Source of the DNA: Nephrocerus scutellatus
Taxonomy: Eukaryota; Arthropoda; Insecta; Diptera; Pipunculidae
Length of the DNA: 64,000 bases
Reading direction: 5' to 3'
NCBI GenBank assembly: GCA_947095585.1
Contig: OX352766.1
Location: forward strand, 20,326,939-20,390,938
This document shows, one piece after another, positions 12,842 to 25,517 of this stretch. A program made the position numbers and the translations under genes. The notes below the pieces were generated by a model, which saw only the letters and a list, made by a program, of their open reading frames with translations, did not search any database and was not told the origin of the DNA. Numbering within the stretch: position 1 is the first letter of the stretch; each line of letters begins with the position of its first letter.

Positions 12842-12857
12842 GGTCCTTTTCAGGACC
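12842..12857 (+). promoter_or_regulatory. Histone mRNA 3' stem-loop, H4 unit 1
   Basis: GGTCCT-TTTC-AGGACC followed by ACAAAA. AAAGAAGATA at about 12873 is a candidate purine-rich downstream element. Confidence 0.95.
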
Positions 12858-13439
12858 ACAAAATAAATTCATAAAGAAGATACTTTTTAGGTTTCAATAG
12901 TTTTTTAAAAATGTCCGTATAGAATTATTATTTATTATAATTGAAATTTTTACTTTGGCTTTTTGCAACACTTGAGAATAATTTAAAAAATTCATAATGA
13001 AATGCGGACGTTCTCTGTCTGCCATATTGCTGTTCTCCTCTTTCAATGTGTCGTCGCCCAATCAAAATTTAAGTATTCCTTTGTTATTAATTAAAACTCG
13101 TGTTGCTAAGCTACGCAATTTCTATAATCAAGCAATTAAATTAAATTTAATAATAATATCGTATATTATCATGGTTGTGAAACAGTTTTCGCTGTAAAAT
13201 GCTAAGTTGCTGTGTGCTGACCACAAAACTAATATTATAATCTAATCACCACACCAAACTCAATATTTCAACCAATTGCACAAAAATAATATCGTATACA
13301 CTAGTGTTGTGAAAAGTAAATTAGTAGTTGAATTGTAATGATAATTTCTTTAAATTAGTAACCTTTATTTCTTTTATGTTTTGTAATTCTATTCTTTTTG
13401 ATATTAATAAAAGTTATCCCTTCTCATAAGAAAATTTGT
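12858..13439. other. H4-H2A convergent spacer, unit 1
   Basis: AT-rich sequence between two gene 3' ends. A 66-codon frame at 12997-13197 is shared by both units but shows no recognisable domain and lies between convergent terminators; I do not call it a gene. ATAATATCGTATA occurs twice (about 13152 and 13287). Confidence 0.55.
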
Positions 13440-13455
13440 CGTCCTGAAAAGGACG
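13440..13455 (-). promoter_or_regulatory. Histone mRNA 3' stem-loop, H2A unit 1
   Basis: On the minus strand CGTCCT-TTTC-AGGACG followed by ACAAATTT. Confidence 0.95.
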
Positions 13456-13499
13456 GTTTTTTTTAGTAATTTGTTCGTTTCTCTTTTGCGCACAGAAAT

Positions 13500-14188
<689 letters not shown>

Positions 14189-14560
14189 ATGCCGCCAAAG
14201 ACAAGTGGAAAAGCAGAAAAGAAAGCTGGAAAGGCCCAGAAAAATATTACTAAACCTGGTAAAAAGAACAAGCGCAAGAGGAAGGAAAGCTACGCAATTT
14301 ACATTTACAAAGTGTTGAAGCAAGTCCATCCAGATACTGGTATCTCATCAAAAGCCATGAGTATCATGAACAGTTTTGTCAATGATATTTTTGAACGTAT
14401 CGCTGCCGAAGCCTCCCGCTTGGCACATTACAACAAACGTTCGACAATCACAAGTCGGGAAATACAGACTGCTGTTCGTCTTTTACTTCCCGGAGAGTTG
14501 GCCAAGCATGCGGTCAGTGAAGGAACAAAAGCTGTTACTAAATATACCAGCTCTAAGTAA
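14189..14560 (+). CDS. His2B: Histone H2B, unit 2 (intact)
   Basis: Core histone of 123 residues, [20 protein letters not shown] to VTKYTSSK. The fold region from [20 protein letters not shown] onward is the standard insect sequence, and the ubiquitylation-site lysine in AVTKYTSSK is present. The tail ([15 protein letters not shown]) differs from Drosophila melanogaster. It is the reference for the broken copy at 3529. Confidence 0.98.
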   Translation: MPPKTSGKAEKKAGKAQKNITKPGKKNKRKRKESYAIYIYKVLKQVHPDTGISSKAMSIMNSFVNDIFERIAAEASRLAHYNKRSTITSREIQTAVRLLLPGELAKHAVSEGTKAVTKYTSSK

Positions 14561-14611
14561 ATTTCGGCGTCATCTTATCTTTGTCTTTTTTAAGACACCA
14601 CCAAATAAAAA

Positions 14612-14627
14612 GGCCCTTTTCAGGGCC
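14612..14627 (+). promoter_or_regulatory. Histone mRNA 3' stem-loop, H2B unit 2
   Basis: GGCCCT-TTTC-AGGGCC plus ACAAA, offset 7955 from the unit 1 copy. Confidence 0.95.
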
Positions 14628-15509
14628 ACAAAATGATTCAACAAACAATATGTAACTCGAACGCAATTTAATTAGTATATTTATGTACTAATTGTTATCA
14701 ACTAAAAACTTCAATATAATGTACCTACCTACATACAAAACAATAAAATAAAATTGGAAAACCTCATAAAGACTACGTTAGTTAGTGTATGGTGTCATCT
14801 TAAATGAAAATGATTATGGCTTCATATAAATTCTGTACTCTTGGTACGGTACTGCTGCTATAGCTTCGTAAAAATTTGGTACAATGAGATTGAACATGTT
14901 TATTAGTCACATTAGGTGTGTGGTACAAAGATAAATAATAATTGAAAAAACCTCTAAAGTCTACTGTTCAAACCACAATCATATAAAAAAATTCTGAAGG
15001 GTACTGACAAATTTGAAAATTCTTATTAGAAATGTATATATTCCAGTTGGAATTGGTACGATTGTCTGTAGCTATGTATTTTGCATTAAAACAGCTAAAC
15101 CGTCAGACAATGACTGATTAACAAATAATGTTAAGCAATTATGCCCATTTCATAATGTAATATTTATAAACAAAACTAATTTAATAAAAAAAATTCAGTT
15201 TTACCAGTTTTTTTTCTTTTTCTGATGGTCCTTATGGTGTTTTTTGAGACTTTTGAGGGTCTTTTGGGAGTCTTCTGGGCATCTTTTGGAAGTGTTTTAG
15301 AGGTCTATTTTTTGTTTTGAAACGACAAAGAATTATAACTTCTAACGCGCGTACATAAGCACACGCGTCCACTTTTTTATGTTATGCTGTTATCAGTCAA
15401 TATATGGAGATGCAGTGTATTAACCAGCATCATAATCTATTTTAAGGACGTTTTTCTTTTTTATAATATAATTGTGTAACCTAATGAAAATGTTTGTCAT
15501 TCATACATA
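14628..15509. other. H2B-H1 spacer, left part, unit 2
   Basis: Near-exact repeat of 6673-7556, two bases shorter at about 14741 (ACAATAAAAT against ACATAATAAAAT). It contains the same lone inverted-repeat arm and diverged H3 flank. Confidence 0.6.
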
Positions 15510-17175
15510 GAGTCATAATCAAGCGCTCAACACGAGCACACGCAGATCACGCATAATATCGTCTAGCTACCTGCTAACCGATTAAAAAAAAACCCAAAAC
15601 CAAAAGCGAGCATTTCGCTACCTGCTACTTTTTTATTTTTTATTATTTCACTAATTATTTTTTAATTTCAAAAATATTTTTTTTCCAGTTATTAGCAATT
15701 TATTTTCAGAAAAGAGTTTCCTTTCGATCAGCTCTATGAAATAGGGAAAAAAGCAAAAACTAAGGAAAAAGTCAACGAGGTCTTATCCTTCATTAAGCAA
15801 CAAGTCACCAAAGATGGTGGGGATTTCCTCTTGTCGTTGTACCAAAGGCTAGATGAAGTGAACCAGCTGTGCGATTCAGCGACTTCAGAGGAGGAAAATA
15901 TGAGTGCTGTCGAGGAATCGGATACTGAAGCGTCCGAATCCAGCAGCGAAGGAGAGGATAATTCTAGCGACGAAGATAGTCGCAAGGAACGATCATCTCC
16001 CGAAACCATGCCAGTAAAGGCAAAAAGAAGATTGTCTGCCAGTTCCAGACCATCATCACCACCAACTTCATCTCCGCCTGGAGTAGCCATAATGTCAGGA
16101 TTGCGCCAAAACCAATTGTTGTGGAGAAAACAACAAAACCAAAAGAGGTGCAACGTAAAACTGTGCAGGCATCACAACCAACCGCTCAAGGAAACATAAT
16201 CACACAGAGTACTGGAGCAGCAACAAAACCATTTGCTATGCCACCAATAGTCTGCTTCAGACTGAACGTCGCTGAACTCTCAAAGTTCACGAAGAGTGCC
16301 AATTTTAGTTGCAGAATTCGCAACATCAATAGCAGCAAATCGGTCGTTACAGCCATGAACAAAGACGGCCACCAGCGAATTCGGTCTTTCCTACAGTCGG
16401 GAAAGACCAAACGGCTCTAGAACATCAAACCAGGTCCTGATGATTTTAAGAAGCTGAACTCTCTGGTCGGAAAGCGTATTTCTATTCCAGAGAGTATCAC
16501 GTTTGCAGATAAAGTAGCATCCAGTCTTGTTGGAAAAGCCGAAGCCTTTGCCTGCCATTTTGAAAGGAGCTTTACGGACCGACCACCAACGCATCTTCCA
16601 GATTTTTTGGAAGAGGTGGAAAGTCTTGTGGAAGACGCCACTTCTGCAAGTAATCCTGTAGTGCGGTTAAGTGAAGAAAACCCCGCTAACGCACCCGTAG
16701 AAGTGGATATGTTTACCTGAACAGCTGTTGTCAGTAATTTAATTATGAGTGGAAACTCAAAAAAATCATCGGGCATTGACGGGATTTCTAACTTTTTGCT
16801 TAAAAAGTTACCGGGTATGGCAATCTTGATGTTAACCATCATTTTCAACAATTGCCTTAACAATGGTTAGTTTCCAGACAACTGGAAGGTGGCCAAAGTA
16901 ATACCCAATATTCGGAGTCGTTGATCCGTAAAAAGATCAATATACGTTTTGTTCGGAAGAAGCCTTATTCCTTCCTTTTAATTCGGTTTCCGAGAGAAGC
17001 ACTTTACGATGCACCCTCTGCTGTAACTTCACTGTAATGTCACTCGAGGACTGAACGTTAAAAGCAGTACAGTAGCCTGTTTGCTAGACATCGAAAAAGC
17101 CTTCGATAGTGTATGGATCAACGGGCTACTGTTCAAACTTATTAGATTTGGTTTCCCCAATTATATTGTGAAATT
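15510..17175 (+). mobile_element. Old Jockey-like copy D in H2B-H1 spacer (unit 2)
   Basis: Same boundaries, internal deletion and stops as 7557-9222 at a constant offset of 7953, with only a few substitutions (for example GAAAGACC against GAGAGACC at the deletion junction). The shared damage shows a single insertion and decay event spread by unit duplication or conversion. Confidence 0.9.
15736..17175 (+). pseudogene. Fused ORF1/ORF2 remnant in copy D (unit 2)
   Basis: Carries the same early stop, frameshift, ORF1-ORF2 deletion junction and RT stops as the unit 1 relic. Small differences such as FSNKTGC against FFNRTGC in the antisense reading show slight divergence since duplication. Confidence 0.88.
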
Positions 17176-18272
17176 ACTCTCTTCTGAGACAGCAGTTGGC
17201 CTCTGATTGAATGTTAATTGTTGAATAATTTTGTAAAAAATTGTAGCTTTTGTAATATTTCAATAGTTCGAGAATAACTAATTTTAATAAAATGAATATG
17301 AACGACGATAAATGTGAATTCGCTTTGAGAAATCTTGTGCATTAACTGACTTATACTCTTATAATGTTAATTACAGCATCATTATGTTAAAAACAATTTC
17401 CTTTTTTAACTTTTTAACCATCTGTATACCGTAAACTTAAAGTTTAAATATTTTTATAATTAATATACTTAAATAGGAAGAATTAAGCGATAATTCTAAT
17501 TAATGCGACTTCGTTTTGGGATGGTGTAAATTTTCTTGTGTTTTGAATGAGAGACTTTTGTAATGTTAATTATAGCTTCATTTTTTTACAATTTGAATCT
17601 TTTACAATTGTTTAATCATTCGTAGCTAACCGGTAAAATATTGATGTAAACAGTATATTTAAATCACAAGAATAAAAAGATTATAATTCTAAAAATGCGT
17701 CTTTGTTTTGTGAAGCTCGGTGTTCATTGACTGAGAGACTGGCATTTTTATAATGTTAAATTTAGCTTCATTTTTATATAAAAAATTAACTTTTATAATT
17801 TTTTCCTTATTTATATATAGTAAACTATCAGTAAAAAGGGATGTATATAGTTAATATATGTATATAATATGAATAAAACGATTATAAATCCAAAAGATGG
17901 GATTTCGTTTTGTGAAAATCTGTGTTTAAAATGATTTTTTTTAGAAGATTATTACTTAAATATATTAAAGCTAATATCTGCAATACAAGGAAATATTGTC
18001 TAATTTAAATAACAAAAAATAAATTACTGTAATACTTTTTATTATAATTAAAAAAAGGAAAAACAGTTCAAACTTTTGTGCACAAAATACCAAATGACAC
18101 TGAAATGAAAATTTCTTAATATAGTCTTCTCTAGGCGATTCTCAACTTTTCAAGTACGGTATACCATACGCCTTATTGATATTAAAAAATTTAAAACTTA
18201 AATCTTGGCGATCGTGCTGTTTGCTAGTTATTAGATATACGGAAATCGTGTTTTTTTTTTCAAGAATTAAAA
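17176..18272. other. Spacer upstream of H1, unit 2, with degenerate repeats
   Basis: Counterpart of 9223-10319. The four degenerate units of about 190 bp lie at 17293-17938. A few point differences, for example GAGAAATCTTG against GAGCAATCTTG. No gene. Confidence 0.6.
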
Positions 18273-18965
18273 ATGTCTGATACTGTTGTAGCCGCTTCCC
18301 CTGTCGCAGTTGCCGTTGGCGCTGAGAAAAAAGTTGTCAAGAAGACTGCTGGTGCTGCCAAGAAACCGTCAGCGACACCGGCTCATCCGCCAACTCAAGA
18401 AATGGTCGATGCATCGATTAAGACTCTTAAGGAACGTGGTGGCTCATCACTTTTGGCTATTAAGAAATATATTGCTGCCACATACAAGGTTGATGTCCAA
18501 AAATTAGCTCCTTTCATTAAAAAGTATTTGAAAAATGGCGTTGTCAGTGGAAAATTGATCCAAACCAAAGGTAAGGGTGCCTCTGGCTCGTTTAAATTAT
18601 CAGCTGCTGCTAGTAAGGAACCTAAAGCGCCAAAGGCAAAATCCTCTGAGAAGAAGAAGGCAGTCACCGCAGCGAAAAAGAAGCCAGCAACAGCAGTCAA
18701 AAAAGTTACTGCCTCATCTGGCGAGAAGAAAGTGAAAAAATCTGCAGCTACTAAAAAAGTGGTAGAGAAGAAAAAAACTGAAAAAGCTAAAGCTAAAAAC
18801 ATTAAGAAGGCAGGTGGTGCTGTTAAGGCTAAAACACCGAAACCAAAAGCTACTGCTTCAAGTGTTAAGGCAAAGGCTGCTGCTAAACCAAAAGCTGTTA
18901 TCGCTCCTGCAGTTAAACCGAAAAAAGTCGCTTCAGCAGCGAAGAAAGCAGCACCTAAAAAGTAA
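18273..18965 (+). CDS. His1: Histone H1, unit 2
   Basis: Encodes the same 230-residue linker histone as 10320-11012, with globular domain at about 38-110 and a Lys/Ala-rich tail. Upstream and downstream context is also the same, including the TATA-less 5' region. Confidence 0.97.
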   Translation: MSDTVVAASPVAVAVGAEKKVVKKTAGAAKKPSATPAHPPTQEMVDASIKTLKERGGSSLLAIKKYIAATYKVDVQKLAPFIKKYLKNGVVSGKLIQTKGKGASGSFKLSAAASKEPKAPKAKSSEKKKAVTAAKKKPATAVKKVTASSGEKKVKKSAATKKVVEKKKTEKAKAKNIKKAGGAVKAKTPKPKATASSVKAKAAAKPKAVIAPAVKPKKVASAAKKAAPKK

Positions 18966-19029
18966 ATTGTTCACTTTTTGGTTTTCAAGACGGTCAGGAA
19001 ATAATCGTTTTGAAGTTAAAATAACAAAA

Positions 19030-19045
19030 AGCCCTTTTCAGGGCT
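19030..19045 (+). promoter_or_regulatory. Histone mRNA 3' stem-loop, H1 unit 2
   Basis: AGCCCT-TTTC-AGGGCT followed by ACCAAA. Confidence 0.93.
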
Positions 19046-19629
19046 ACCAAAACTTTAACCAAAGAGAAAAATAAGTTTCAATAGACTGAATTTCTTTATT
19101 TTACATGACATTGACATAACATAGACAACTAGGTATTTCTTTTCTAATAGGCCACATCTCATAAAAAGCAACAATTTGACGTATTTTGCATTTAAACAGG
19201 AAAGCCGTCAGACTTAATGACTGATTAACAAATAAATTGTGATGATAAATAATAATGCTGATTTTTTAATGAGATATTTTTTTTTAACAAAAATGATAAA
19301 AAATTATTTGTTAATCAGTTATTGTCTGACGGTTTAGCATATTAAGGTGTTTTAATGCTATATATATAGCCAAACAAAAACATTTTTTCTGAAAAATTCT
19401 GAACGAATAAAAATTTACCTTGAGCAGAGCTAGCTGAAGCTACTGATTATATGGCAATCAGAATACTACTAGGAAAAATGAAAAATTAAAAAAAAAACGA
19501 AAAGTTCATCCATATACAGATTTTGTGACACCTCAATTACGAGTAGCGAGTAATCTAATAAAATAATTAGTAAATAATATGTTTATTTAAAACTAAGATG
19601 ATATCTTCCCTTTATAAATTATATTTTGT
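19046..19629. other. H1-H3 spacer, unit 2, with MITE-like inverted repeat
   Basis: Repeats 11093-11675 with one extra A in a homopolymer near 19490. The inverted repeat lies at about 19188-19358. No gene. Confidence 0.6.
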
Positions 19630-19645
19630 GGTCCTGAAAAGGACC
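19630..19645 (-). promoter_or_regulatory. Histone mRNA 3' stem-loop, H3 unit 2
   Basis: Minus-strand GGTCCT-TTTC-AGGACC plus ACAAAA. Confidence 0.95.
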
Positions 19646-19719
19646 GATTTTATTTAATTTTTTTTATCACCAGTCAATTATGCAGATGTAATGTATTAAC
19701 TAGCAACATAATTGCCATT

Positions 19720-20753
<1,034 letters not shown>

Positions 20754-20795
20754 ATTCTATTCAATCATTTGCGTTCTATCAGTAAAATATCAATC

Positions 20796-20811
20796 GGTCC
20801 TTTTCAGGACC
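20796..20811 (+). promoter_or_regulatory. Histone mRNA 3' stem-loop, H4 unit 2
   Basis: GGTCCT-TTTC-AGGACC plus ACAAAA. Confidence 0.95.
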
Positions 20812-21393
20812 ACAAAATAAATTCATAAAGAAGATACTTTTTAGGTTTCAATAGTTTTTTAAAAATGTCCGTATAGAATTATTATTTATTATAATTGAAA
20901 TTTTTACTTTGGCTTTTTGCAACACTTGAGAATAATTTAAAAAATTCATAATGAAATGCGGACGTTCTCTGTCTGCCATATTGCTGTTCTCCTCTTTCAA
21001 TGTGTCGTCGCCCAATCAAAATTTAAGTATTCCTTTGTTATTAATTAAAACTCGTGTTGCTAAGCTACGCAATTTCTATAATCAAGCAATTAAATTAAAT
21101 TTAATAATAATATCGTATATTATCATGGTTGTGAAACAGTTTTCGCTGTAAAATGCTAAGTTGCTGTGTGCTGACCACAAAACTAATATTATAATCTAAT
21201 CACCACACCAAACTCAATATTTCAACCAATTGCACAAAAATAATATCGTATACACTAGTGTTGTGAAAAGTAAATTAGTAGTTGAATTGTAATGATAATT
21301 TCTTTAAATTAGTAACCTTTATTTCTTTTATGTTTTGTAATTCTATTCTTTTTGATATTAATAAAAGTTATCCCTTCTCATAAGAAAATTTGT
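20812..21393. other. H4-H2A convergent spacer, unit 2
   Basis: Repeats 12858-13439. Nothing beyond the small frame noted there. Confidence 0.55.
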
Positions 21394-21409
21394 CGTCCTG
21401 AAAAGGACG
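21394..21409 (-). promoter_or_regulatory. Histone mRNA 3' stem-loop, H2A unit 2
   Basis: Minus-strand CGTCCT-TTTC-AGGACG. Retained although the gene body is broken. Confidence 0.93.
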
Positions 21410-21453
21410 GTTTTTTTTAGTAATTTGTTCGTTTCTCTTTTGCGCACAGAAAT

Positions 21454-23000
<1,547 letters not shown>

Positions 23001-23200
23001 NNNNNNNNNNNNNNNNNNNNNNNNNNNNNNNNNNNNNNNNNNNNNNNNNNNNNNNNNNNNNNNNNNNNNNNNNNNNNNNNNNNNNNNNNNNNNNNNNNNN
23101 NNNNNNNNNNNNNNNNNNNNNNNNNNNNNNNNNNNNNNNNNNNNNNNNNNNNNNNNNNNNNNNNNNNNNNNNNNNNNNNNNNNNNNNNNNNNNNNNNNNN
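23001..23200. other. Assembly gap
   Basis: Exactly 200 N. A round number usually means unknown true length. The order and orientation of the histone locus and the satellite array across it are therefore unproven. Confidence 0.98.
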
Positions 23201-23250
23201 AGAAATACTGAGTTGTAGACTATTAGTTGTAGACGATTTTGTGTTGTGTG
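23201..23250 (-). repeat. Inverted 50-bp fragment of the satellite unit at the gap edge
   Basis: This is the exact reverse complement of 23842-23891 in the first unit, joined directly to the normal unit start AAAAATATATATTACT at 23251. Confidence 0.93.
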
Positions 23251-23468
23251 AAAAATATATATTACTATACAAGTAGCTTTTCCCGGGTAGGCAGTTTTAA
23301 GTAATTTAAATTCAAATTTTTAAATTTTACGTTTCCTGGCTTCTCTGGGAACCTTTTGCTTTTCCCTATCACAAAAAATTGTTCCCAGAATCCTTTGGAC
23401 TCACGGAACCTAACAGCATCCTAAATTAATAATTAAAATGTTATTAATTGATATTACATCCAACTAAA

Positions 23469-23548
23469 TATTTGATCTTGAATTGGTTGGCCTCAACCCA
23501 ATTCCTGGTCACATCAAGTTAAACCATACGTTTACACTTGATCAAATA
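23469..23548 (+). other. Nested inverted repeats, possible structured RNA (unit 1; recurs every 2267 bp)
   Basis: TATTTGATC (23469-23477) pairs with GATCAAATA (23540-23548). Inside are GAATTGGTTG with CAACCCAATTC (23480-23489/23494-23504, one bulge) and ATCAAGTTAAAC with GTTTACACTTGAT (23513-23524/23530-23542, one bulge). Together they could form a three-way junction. The third helix competes with the outer stem for three bases. Function unknown. Confidence 0.45.
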
Positions 23549-23582
23549 ATGTCATTTATACACAATAACATTCAATGATGTA

Positions 23583-23607
23583 TGCATGTCCTTACGATAT
23601 ACATGCA
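23583..23607 (+). repeat. Small perfect inverted repeat in satellite unit
   Basis: TGCATGT and ACATGCA flank an 11-base loop. A second one, CCACAT/ATGTGG, lies around 23722-23755. Both recur in all units. Confidence 0.4.
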
Positions 23608-24524
23608 CGCATCACCGAATGTTCACAAATCGACGCGTTGTCTGCAGCTTATTCAGGTATAGATCTTCTCAAAACATCCACACTGGCAGAATATATATTA
23701 TTTTTATATATTATTCGCCACCACATAGGTTTTCATTCCCACTGTCATGTGGTAAAAAAATTATGCTCACGAATTAAGACTACCAGACGGACATCTAAGA
23801 TGTACGCTGGCACTCATAATTCTTAAATTACTTCTCGAAAAACACACAACACAAAATCGTCTACAACTAATAGTCTACAACTCAGTATTTCTGGGTATTT
23901 GCCGCTGCAAAACTAGACACAATTAGCGCATGGCGCCCACACCAAAACACACAGGCTGTCCTTCTTAAAAGCAATGCTTCGATCATGTATGCATATCTTC
24001 AACCCTTATCGCGTTTGCATTTTGCAACGTACAAGGATAGATACTCAGCCTAGCTTCGACACAAGATATCATCACAGATATCATTCAAGTCTCAACAACA
24101 AAACGATACACTCGTTTTCCGCGTGTGTTAGGTGTGATCAACAACCAAGTTTTTCTCGTTATTTAAACTTATCCAAAATCACAGTTACAAATAGCATGTT
24201 CGGTGTCCAAGTCTTTTGTTTCTTAAAACAGACATGGCTCCTTTAGTTACACTATCTCAGTGATAAACAGTGTTGTGAAAATTATATATTTGGTTTTAAA
24301 AAACATGAAAGAAAGGAAAAAACTAACCACATTGGACGTCAGGATTTAAAACACAAAAATATCCAATAAATTCAACACCTCAAAAATGCATGGTATGTTA
24401 TCTAATATATATTTTTTATGGTATTACATATTTAAACCCATATATTACACTTTAATTACACACCCTTCACCCTATGTCTTGGTTTCGTACCAAATCAGAC
24501 CCTTCCCAACTCAGGCCGAGTAAA

Positions 24525-24569
24525 GCTCGCTGATGAGACCTCGTGGTGGAGGTCGAAAACGTTCCGAGC
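24525..24569 (+). ncRNA. Hammerhead self-cleaving ribozyme motif, type I, satellite unit 1
   Basis: All conserved parts are present. Stem I is GCTCG (24525-24529) with CGAGC (24565-24569). The core is CTGATGA (24530-24536). Stem II is GACCTC/GAGGTC (24537-24542/24549-24554), closed by loop GTGGTG, with the required G10.1-C11.1 pair. GAAA follows (24555-24558). Stem III is minimal, AACGTT, with A15.1-U16.1, and the cleavage triplet is TTC, predicting cleavage after C24564. This is the standard architecture of animal satellite hammerheads with very short helix III. An alternative hairpin CGAG-TAAAG-CTCG (24517-24529) would compete for the stem I 5' strand. Copies begin at 24525 + 2267n (n = 0-17); 17 keep the core and stem II intact, and unit 15 is altered. 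Cleavage activity is inferred. Confidence 0.85.
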
Positions 24570-24576
24570 CACCAAA

Positions 24577-24595
24577 AAAGCAACTTAGTTGCTTT
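24577..24595 (+). other. Perfect 8-bp hairpin just after the ribozyme
   Basis: AAAGCAAC-TTA-GTTGCTTT begins 12 bases after the predicted cleavage site and is followed by A-rich sequence. A second hairpin, TCCGT/ACGGA, lies at 24627-24641. They could shape the 5' end of the cleaved monomer. Present in every unit. Confidence 0.5.
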
Positions 24596-24831
24596 AAAAA
24601 AACCCTTTACGGGACTAGGAAAATCTTCCGTCTTAAACGGATGATTAACAAATATACGGCCTATCTGTCTGCCTCTTAAGATATCACATACTCTTACATT
24701 TGTCATTATTAATTATTTATTTATTACTATTACTATATTTTTGCATTTAACTTATACTACATAAAATTTTCATCTCATTAACCATATTCTTATATAATCA
24801 TATAATATGGTTACAATTATACAAATCTTGA

Positions 24832-25186
24832 AATCTAAACCTATTCTAAATCAAAACCTAAATCTAAATCTAAATCTATTTCTAAATCTAATTCTAAATC
24901 TAAACCTATTCTAATTCCAAACCTATTATAAATCTAAATCTATATCTTAATCTAAATCTAAACCTAAATCTAAATCTAAACCGAAATCTCAATCTAAACC
25001 TAATTCTAAATCTGAATCTATAAATCTAAACCTCAATCTATATCTAAATCTAAACCAAAATCTAAGTCTGAACCCAACTCTAAATCTAAACCAAAACCTA
25101 AATCTAAATCTAAAGCTAAATCTATTTCTAAATCTTAAACAAAACCTACACCTAAATCTAAACTTATTCTAAAACTAAATCTATAT
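24832..25186 (+). repeat. Degenerate TCTAAA/CCTAAA hexamer tract, unit 1
   Basis: About 355 bases made almost wholly of six-base steps with consensus (T/C)CTAAA, interrupted by single-base changes (TATTTCTAAA, CAATCTAAA, CCGAAA). The complementary strand reads TTTAGA/TTTAGG. It recurs with the same pattern of errors in every unit, so it is old relative to the array amplification. Confidence 0.9.
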
Positions 25187-25201
25187 GTTATTCTCAACTG
25201 G

Positions 25202-25517
25202 ATACCATGGTTGTGGAACCAAAAAACCCACAAACCATCTGGTATAAAACTTTCGTTTGTCGCAATCAGGTTAGCACGAGGGCACCACAAAAAGGGCCCC
25301 CGTAGGATGAAAAAAGTAGCTGCCTGGTGTGTGGACCTTCCACGGGGGAATACATTACTTGATGTACTCCCCTTTGGGAATACATTGCCAGAGTCATCAC
25401 ACACCCAGGACCCTTCTTAAAGGCCTTGGACGTGCTGCAGGTCTACGAATCCCCTTTTGAGGGGGTACACTGCCTGGTCATCAGAACGTCCGGGACCCTT
25501 TACCGCTCACTAAAACG
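25202..25517 (+). other. GC-richer multi-hairpin block at unit end, unit 1
   Basis: Strong inverted repeats in succession: ATACCATGG..TTGTGG with CCACAAACCAT..GGTAT (25202-25245), ACGAGGGC/GCCCCCGT (25276-25303, one mismatch), GGGGAATACAT/ATGTACTCCCC (25345-25372, one mismatch) and CCCC/GGGG (25451-25464). It also contains degenerate direct repeats with the theme TGCCtGgTCATCA...CCgGGACCC near 25310, 25388 and 25471. Small frames here (69 and 89 codons) lie on opposite strands over the same hairpins and look fortuitous. This block could hold a promoter or a folded RNA domain. Confidence 0.55.

Noticed and set aside
12997..13197. 66-codon frame between H4 and H2A, also at 20951
   Set aside because: Lies between convergent histone 3' ends, AT-rich, no domain; conservation is explained by unit duplication.
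24832..25186. A functional telomere made of TTTAGG repeats
   Set aside because: The tract is highly degenerate, internal to every unit and shares the same errors in all units, so it is not newly synthesised telomeric DNA.
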